NCBI GenBank assembly: GCA_018969885.1
Contig: JAGWXN010000014.1
Location: 1-27,607 of the forward strand
Origin: Betaproteobacteria bacterium
GTDB taxonomy: Bacteria; Pseudomonadota; Gammaproteobacteria; Burkholderiales; Burkholderiaceae
Direction of reading: 5' to 3'
DNA: 27,607 nucleotides
Shown: positions 23,244 to 27,607 of the stretch, in pieces
How the letters are laid out: each line of letters begins with the position of its first letter
Position numbering within the stretch: the stretch's first letter is position 1
Notes under the pieces: model-generated
The model's input: only the letters and a program-made list of their open reading frames with translations
What the model was told of the DNA's origin: nothing
Databases searched by the model: none
Program-made: the position numbers and the translations under genes

Positions 23244-24142
23244 AGAGGCGCCTGCGCCCAGGGCGCCACGCTGTCCTCGTACGGAGCCACCTGCGAAATA
23301 AAGTTGGCCGAGGCAAGACTTTTCGCCAGACGATGAAAGCCCGCCCTGGATACCTGCGGTTGACACGACCAGATGGCTGTCTGGTGGCAACGAGCGAGGC
23401 ACTGCTCGAGCAGATCGGGCGCAAGTTGCGGATAAAGATGACCAACCAGCCGGCTCAGTTCGCGGGCGCCTTGGGCATCGATCCAAGGCCCGAAACCACT
23501 AAGCGCTTCAGCCATGGCTCTGAAGGCCTCGCCATAGCGTTCAATGTTTTCCACGGTTGAAAGGAAGGTGGTGTAGGCGGTGGGTCCGCGCGCATGGGCG
23601 GCATGAAGCGGATGCCCGATTCCGTCGCGCAGCGCGAGGCTCACATAGGGCTCAAAGAGCTGCGCCACATCAATTTGCCCCGAGCCCAGGGCGCGCAGAT
23701 TGTCTTCCATCGGGGCGTCGGGGCGTCGCTGGATCGAATTCGGGTCGATCCCCAGATCGCGCAGATCCTGCTGCAGACAGAGCCAGGGTGTGACGACCTC
23801 GCTCACCGTGGCGAGTCGTAGCGAAGGGAGCGCGCGGAGGTCGAACGGCGCAAGACCCGGGCGTCCGACCAGATAAAACGGATCGCGCGCGGCCACTTCG
23901 CCAAACGCGACGAGTGATTGGGGGCCAGCCGCGTTCAGGTCACGATCTTTCAGCACGCGCATTGGCCCGCCCCAGACCAGATGGATATCGCCCCGCAACA
24001 TATCGGTGATCCCCGCGCCGGGTGAAGGCGAGGCGATGAGATTCACCTCAAGCCCGCGATCGCGAAACCAGCCCAGCTCCAGGCAGGCGTAAAACGGCGC
24101 GTAGAAAACGGCCCGAAAATTCTCAGCGAGATGGATGTTCAA
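23240..24142 (-). CDS. NMT1/THI5-like substrate-binding-fold protein without signal peptide (300 aa)
   Basis: A type 2 periplasmic-binding-fold protein of the NMT1/THI5/SsuA group: FYAPFYACLELGWFRDRGLEVNLIASP is the usual N-terminal pattern, followed by ITDMLRGDIHLVWGGPMRV, LATVSEVVTPWLCLQQDL and the ALGSGQIDVAQLFEPYV segment. Relatives bind thiamine-pyrimidine, sulfonates or nitrate-like compounds for ABC import, and the yeast Thi5 branch is itself an enzyme. Here the reading frame starts at TTG 24142, six bases after AGGGA, and an in-frame stop lies about 50 bases upstream with no other start between, so no signal peptide is possible. The protein should therefore be cytoplasmic. No ABC permease or ATPase gene is nearby. 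The gene is divergent from the fourth Bug gene across a 119-base gap. Confidence 0.75.
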   Translation of the reverse strand: MNIHLAENFRAVFYAPFYACLELGWFRDRGLEVNLIASPSPGAGITDMLRGDIHLVWGGPMRVLKDRDLNAAGPQSLVAFGEVAARDPFYLVGRPGLAPFDLRALPSLRLATVSEVVTPWLCLQQDLRDLGIDPNSIQRRPDAPMEDNLRALGSGQIDVAQLFEPYVSLALRDGIGHPLHAAHARGPTAYTTFLSTVENIERYGEAFRAMAEALSGFGPWIDAQGARELSRLVGHLYPQLAPDLLEQCLARCHQTAIWSCQPQVSRAGFHRLAKSLASANFISQVAPYEDSVAPWAQAPL

Positions 24143-24261
24143 TGCGGGTCCCTGCGAGTGCGCCGCCCGGTCACCCTCCGGAGGTTGGTGTCAAAACTGC
24201 AGCGATGAGCGATTGTCGCCATGATTGTGCCGGTTTCCCTTTATCGATGCAGGAAGAGCTC

Positions 24262-25257
24262 ATGTCACGACTCCGAACCTTATTCGCCCTCGGGATCGCA
24301 GCAGGATGGCCGCTGATGGCGGGCGCGCAGCCTGCAGCGTCGTCGACCCCCTCGGCTGGCTATCCGTCACGACCGGTGAAGCTGGTGGTGCCGGTGCCGC
24401 CGGGCGGCGCGGCAGACTTCATTGCCCGCACGATTGCGCCGCGGCTGTCGGCTGCGCTCGGTCAGCCGGTGGTGGTGGAAAACCGTGCAGGCGCGAGTGG
24501 CGCGATCGCTTCCGACTTTGTCGCCAAATCGGCGGCTGACGGCTATACGCTTTTACAGAATTCGATCACCACGCACGGTATCGGGCCGCACCTTGCGAGT
24601 AAGCTGCCCTACGATCCAATGAAGGATCTTGTGCCCGTCACGATGCTGGCGAAGCTGCCGCTCATCATGGCGGTCAATGCGGGTACAGGCTGGCGCTCGG
24701 TTCAGGATCTCATTGCCGAGGCGCGTCGGTCGCCAGGGCGGGTCACGTTTGCATCCTCGGGCAAGGGCGGTGCGCCGCATCTGTCGGGTGAGCTGTTTCG
24801 GATCGTGGCGGGTATCGATCTGCTTCATGTGCCCTACAAGGGCAGCGGTCCTGCAGTGACCGATCTGGTGGGTGGTCAGGTGCAGATCATGTTTGACGGT
24901 GCGCCCTCCCTGATTGCTCAGGTTCAGTCCGGCAAGCTACGGGTGCTGGCGGCGGCGAGCGCAGAGCGTAATCCGCTCGCCCCCGATGCGCCCACGTTTC
25001 GCGAGCTCGGCCTGCCCGGCATCGAGGTGGCGCTCTGGTACGGGGTGATGGTGCCGGCTGCAACGCCCAGCGCAGTGATCGAGCGCCTGGCTGCCGATAT
25101 TGACGCGGCATTGCGGGTGCCCGAAGTGGTTGAGCGTTTTCGATCGCAAGCCACCGAACCCATGGGCGGTTCCCCTCGTCAGGCGGCCGATTTCATCCGG
25201 GCCGAGTATGCCCGCTGGGGCGACGTGATTCGAAAGGCCGGCGTGAGCCCGGACTGA
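24262..25257 (+). CDS. Bug/TctC-family periplasmic binding protein (331 aa)
   Basis: A fourth Bug-type binding protein. ATG 24262 has an AGGAAGAG ribosome site five bases upstream and gives a signal peptide of about 23 residues ending AGAQ; the frame is open to 24142 but that extension overlaps the divergent gene's start. Motifs are YPSRPVKLVVPVPPGGAADF, NRAGASGAIASDFVAKSAADGYTLL and HVPYKGSGPAVTDLVGGQVQIMF. Length is normal. It is divergent from the NMT1/THI5-like gene, which may be co-regulated. Only 13 bases separate its end from the convergent small membrane protein gene. Confidence 0.88.
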   Translation: MSRLRTLFALGIAAGWPLMAGAQPAASSTPSAGYPSRPVKLVVPVPPGGAADFIARTIAPRLSAALGQPVVVENRAGASGAIASDFVAKSAADGYTLLQNSITTHGIGPHLASKLPYDPMKDLVPVTMLAKLPLIMAVNAGTGWRSVQDLIAEARRSPGRVTFASSGKGGAPHLSGELFRIVAGIDLLHVPYKGSGPAVTDLVGGQVQIMFDGAPSLIAQVQSGKLRVLAAASAERNPLAPDAPTFRELGLPGIEVALWYGVMVPAATPSAVIERLAADIDAALRVPEVVERFRSQATEPMGGSPRQAADFIRAEYARWGDVIRKAGVSPD

Positions 25258-25270
25258 TCGCCTGCAGGGA

Positions 25271-25519
25271 TCAGCGGCTGGGTGCCGATTGTTCGCGTCG
25301 GCGCCGCGCAAGAATCCGGGCCGAATTGAGCCCGGCGAGAAGCAGTAGCGGCCAGAGGAATGTGCAGACCAGCGCCCAGACGATCCGGGAACCGGCTGAG
25401 CCTGGCTGGGTATTTTCTGCCGTTTGGGTCGGTCCCTCGCTGAACAGATGTCGGTTCGGAAACGAGACGAGTCCAAAACCCGCGCCGATAATCAGAAAAA
25501 CGATGAGGTAGGTGTTCAA
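25271..25519 (-). CDS. Small two-helix membrane protein of unknown function (82 aa)
   Basis: The start is probably TTG 25519, since GGAGG lies six bases before it; starting there gives a protein opening with NTYLIVFLIIGAGFGLVSF. An in-frame ATG at 25588 or 25552 would add polar residues and lacks a ribosome site. Two hydrophobic helices are visible, about residues 2-19 and 47-66, joined by a polar loop, with a basic C terminus (ARRRREQ) that should be cytoplasmic. No family is recognised. It is transcribed away from the AT-rich regulatory island and convergent with the fourth Bug gene. Confidence 0.55.
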   Translation of the reverse strand: MNTYLIVFLIIGAGFGLVSFPNRHLFSEGPTQTAENTQPGSAGSRIVWALVCTFLWPLLLLAGLNSARILARRRREQSAPSR

Positions 25520-25566
25520 GGCGGGCCTCCGGTTGGCCACCGATCGAGTCATGAATGAGGTCGATG

Positions 25567-25612
25567 GTGTCAACACATAATGACACATTAGAGTGTAATT
25601 TTATTGATACAC
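25567..25612. promoter_or_regulatory. AT-rich regulatory island with two 20-base palindromes
   Basis: GTGTCA-N8-TGACAC (25567-25586) is a perfect six-base inverted repeat, and GTGTA-N10-TACAC (25593-25612) is a perfect five-base one of the same total length. Their centres are 26 bases apart. Both have GTGT at the left edge and ACAC at the right, so they may be two sites for one dimeric regulator. The stretch is unusually AT-rich for this window and lies between the divergent small membrane protein and class II aldolase genes. It includes a TGTAAT (25594-25599) that could be a -10 for the aldolase, though the aldolase start is 150 bases away. Confidence 0.45.
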
Positions 25613-25749
25613 CTTGAGTGGGCAGGGTTTGTCCCGCAACACCGCTCGCACGGGCCGCCCCGCCTCATTGGACCAGTGGGGCTTTGCAGCCATTTTGATT
25701 GCTGCCATGATCTGCGCGAATCATTCGAATGTTGCAGAGGAGGTCCGAC

Positions 25750-26568
25750 TTGACTCAACGTGGAGATGGCTATGTTCCGGTGGCTGACGGTGCAAAGCCG
25801 TCGGCCCAGCCCATCGACCCGGCGGAGTGGGCGCTCAGGCTGCGGCTCGCAGCGGCCTATCGTGCAGTCGATCATTTCGGCTGGTCGGAACTGACCGCCA
25901 ATCACATCTCGCTAAGGGTTCGTGACCAGCCCTCCGAGTTTCTGATCAATCCCTACGGCCTGCTCTACTCGGAGATCACCGCTTCCAATCTGGTGCGAAT
26001 CGACGTGAGCGGCAATGTGCTCACGCCGACCGAGTATCCGATCAATCCGGCCGGGTTCAACATTCATGCTGCGATTCATGAAGCCCGCGCTGACGCGCAT
26101 TGCGTGCTGCATGTTCACACGGTGGCCGGGATGGCGGTGTCGTGCCTGTCTGAGGGGTTGCTCCCGCTTACGCTTGAAGGCACTGATTTTCACGATCGGA
26201 TCGGCTATCACGAGTTTGAAGGGCCGAGCCTGGCGGTTGATGAACGGGTACGTCTGGCAGCCGCGCTCGGCTCTCGAAACATCGCGCTGGTGCTGCGCAA
26301 CCACGGCCTGGTCACCATTGGCGAAACCGTTGACTCAGCGTTTCTGCGCATGTATCGCTTGCTGCTTGCGTGCGAGGTACAGCTTCGGGTTCTCATGACC
26401 GGGCAACCGTTCACGCGTATCTCCGAGCGCACGCTTGAACACTCGGCGCAGCGCCACGAGTGGTTCTTCCGCATTGGCCCCGGTGGTCGTCAGATCGGGC
26501 ACGGTGAACTCGATTTCAGCGCGATCATGCGGCTGATGGCGAAAATCGATCCGTCGTATCAGACCTGA
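25750..26568 (+). CDS. Class II aldolase/adducin-family protein (272 aa)
   Basis: A cytoplasmic metal-dependent aldolase or decarboxylase of the class II aldolase/adducin fold, as in fuculose-phosphate aldolase and ribulose-phosphate epimerase. The zinc ligands are visible: HVH at about residues 121-123 in CVLHVHTVAGMAVS and the later NHG (184-186) in LVLRNHGLVTIG; GWSELTANHISLRV and FLINPYGLLYSEIT are family stretches. TTG 25750 is taken as start because AGGAGG lies eight bases before it; the in-frame ATG at 25729 has no ribosome site. Length is normal. The physiological substrate is not evident. Many relatives next to TRAP or Bug genes act in degradation of sugar acids or aromatic side chains. 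A TRAP binding protein gene follows by 86 bases. Confidence 0.82.
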   Translation: MTQRGDGYVPVADGAKPSAQPIDPAEWALRLRLAAAYRAVDHFGWSELTANHISLRVRDQPSEFLINPYGLLYSEITASNLVRIDVSGNVLTPTEYPINPAGFNIHAAIHEARADAHCVLHVHTVAGMAVSCLSEGLLPLTLEGTDFHDRIGYHEFEGPSLAVDERVRLAAALGSRNIALVLRNHGLVTIGETVDSAFLRMYRLLLACEVQLRVLMTGQPFTRISERTLEHSAQRHEWFFRIGPGGRQIGHGELDFSAIMRLMAKIDPSYQT

Positions 26569-26582
26569 TCAGGGTCGATCCC

Positions 26583-26611
26583 TTCACACGGCATGGGTTG
26601 CGCAATAGAAT
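26583..26611 (+). promoter_or_regulatory. Likely sigma-70 promoter for the second dctP-like gene
   Basis: TTCACA (26583-26588, five of six to TTGACA) and TAGAAT (26606-26611, five of six to TATAAT) are exactly 17 bases apart, 43 bases before the ATG at 26655. It is the best promoter match I found in the window and suggests the dctP-like gene can be expressed separately from the aldolase. Confidence 0.5.
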
Positions 26612-26654
26612 CAGTCAGCACCAACAAATCAATCAATAAGCAAGGGGAGACAAC

Positions 26655-27607
26655 ATGAGCGAATTTTCATCGCGGGAGCCGTCGCTGCTGGCTGATCCGG
26701 GCAGGCGCCAGTCCGGTATCAAGATCGCTGCGGCTGCGCTGGCGAGCCTCAGCCCTGCGCTCATGAAGCCAGTGCATGCCCAGGCTGCGGTCCGGCTCAA
26801 TGTCACATCAGGGCATCCTCCGGTGTTCAACTGGGTGGGCCTGATCGACAGCTTCGTCATTCCCGAAATCGAGAAACGCACCGCGGGCAAGATTAAATTC
26901 GAGTGGAGCAAGGCCTATAGCGGCACGGTGGCGAAGCTTGGCGCCGAGTCCGACGCCATCCGAACGGGCGTGTCCGATTTCGGTATCGTGGCTTGCATCT
27001 TCGAAGCCGGTAAATTTCCGCTTCAGCAGATGACCCTCCAGGTTCCTTTCGGATCCTCGGACATGGGGGTGGTATCCAAACTGTCCCATGACTTACACGA
27101 CCGGATTCCGGAGTTGCAGGACGCCTGGACACGTCAGGGACTGCTGATGCTGGGCTCCGTGGTGGTGGATGACTACGCGCTGGTCACCAAGTTTCCGGTG
27201 CAATCGCTTGCCGATCTCAAGGGCAAAAAAATCTTCGTTCCTGGCCCCATCGCGTCGTGGCTCCAGAACACCGAAGCCGTGGCCGTGTCGGGTAATCTCA
27301 ATACCTATTACAACGGCATTCAGACTGGGGTCGCCGACGGCGCAATTGTTTCGTCTGCCAACATCTGGGGTATCAAGCTGCACGAGGTGGCGCCCTATGT
27401 CACCAGCGCGGGATTGGGGGCCCAGTTTGTTGCAGCGCTGGTGATCAATAAACGCGTATTTGAGCGCTTCCCGAAAGAGGTTCAGGACGTGTTCACCCAG
27501 GTCGGGCGCGAATACTCGCGTCAGCTTGTTGAGAAGCAAAGCGCGTTGGTGGAGGAAGTGCGCAAGAACGCCACCGCGCAGGGGGCCCGCTATACCTCCA
27601 TGCCAAT
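26655..27607 (+). CDS. TRAP transporter DctP-like substrate-binding protein, 3' truncated by the window
   Basis: The first 317 residues of a periplasmic TRAP solute-binding protein; the frame is open to the right edge. CAAGGGGAGA lies a few bases before ATG 26655. The signal peptide is long (cut about residue 43, after PVHAQ) and has an arginine pair (GRRQSGIKIAAAAL) that could allow Tat export. The mature part begins VRLNVTSGHPP and continues with family segments: YSGTVAKLGAESDAIRTGVSDFGIV, QSLADLKGKKIFVPGPIASW, the NTYYNGIQTGVADGAIV substrate-domain region and VINKRVFERFPKEVQDVF. It is only distantly similar to the first dctP in the window. Its dctQ/dctM partners, if any, would be just beyond the right edge. 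Confidence 0.88.
   Translation, partial: MSEFSSREPSLLADPGRRQSGIKIAAAALASLSPALMKPVHAQAAVRLNVTSGHPPVFNWVGLIDSFVIPEIEKRTAGKIKFEWSKAYSGTVAKLGAESDAIRTGVSDFGIVACIFEAGKFPLQQMTLQVPFGSSDMGVVSKLSHDLHDRIPELQDAWTRQGLLMLGSVVVDDYALVTKFPVQSLADLKGKKIFVPGPIASWLQNTEAVAVSGNLNTYYNGIQTGVADGAIVSSANIWGIKLHEVAPYVTSAGLGAQFVAALVINKRVFERFPKEVQDVFTQVGREYSRQLVEKQSALVEEVRKNATAQGARYTSMP

Overview
The window comes from a high-GC proteobacterium, most likely a Burkholderiales betaproteobacterium of the Alcaligenaceae/Comamonadaceae type. The main clue is four genes for Bug/TctC-type periplasmic binding proteins, a family greatly expanded in that group, together with TRAP transporters and many small catabolic operons. No rRNA, tRNA, CRISPR array, integrase or insertion sequence was seen. 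The first and last genes run off the window.

Region 1 (1-7203, + strand) looks like aromatic-acid uptake and breakdown. It holds the end of a feruloyl-CoA synthetase-like ligase, a Bug protein, a 3-hydroxybenzoate 6-hydroxylase-like flavoprotein (gentisate route), a complete TRAP transporter (dctP-dctQ-dctM, overlapping start/stop codons) and an exported MetX-type alpha/beta hydrolase. Region 2 (7200-8948, - strand) is a three-gene operon: a DUF6644-like membrane protein, a DUF6152-like exported protein and an HpcH/HpaI aldolase.

Region 3 (9197-14526) is the unusual part. A small single-pass membrane protein is followed 8 bases later by a 578-residue K+ channel with two complete voltage-sensor domains in tandem but only one pore. 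Facing it is a tightly coupled three-gene operon: a YbjN/chaperone-like protein, a CesT-type type III secretion chaperone, and a 648-residue protein with a Ser-rich N terminus, coiled coils and three Gly/Ala-rich hydrophobic blocks. It reads as an orphan type III effector or translocator with its chaperones; no secretion apparatus is in the window.

Region 4 (14527-20388, + strand) starts with a 348-base divergent intergenic region containing a six-copy 8-base tandem repeat and two palindromes. It continues with a cytoplasmic-type cobalamin/Fe-S reductive dehalogenase homologue that is an internal duplication, a Bug protein and a formylglycine sulfatase. These three could form an operon for a halogenated and/or sulfated substrate; that is inference.

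Region 5 (20480-27607) alternates strands: an isochorismatase-family hydrolase, a TIM-barrel sugar-phosphate isomerase-like protein with a Bug protein, a leaderless NMT1/THI5-like protein divergent from a fourth Bug protein, a small two-helix membrane protein, an AT-rich regulatory island with two 20-base palindromes, a class II aldolase and the start of a second TRAP binding protein. The repeated theme is one solute-binding protein beside one or two catabolic enzymes, without its membrane permease.
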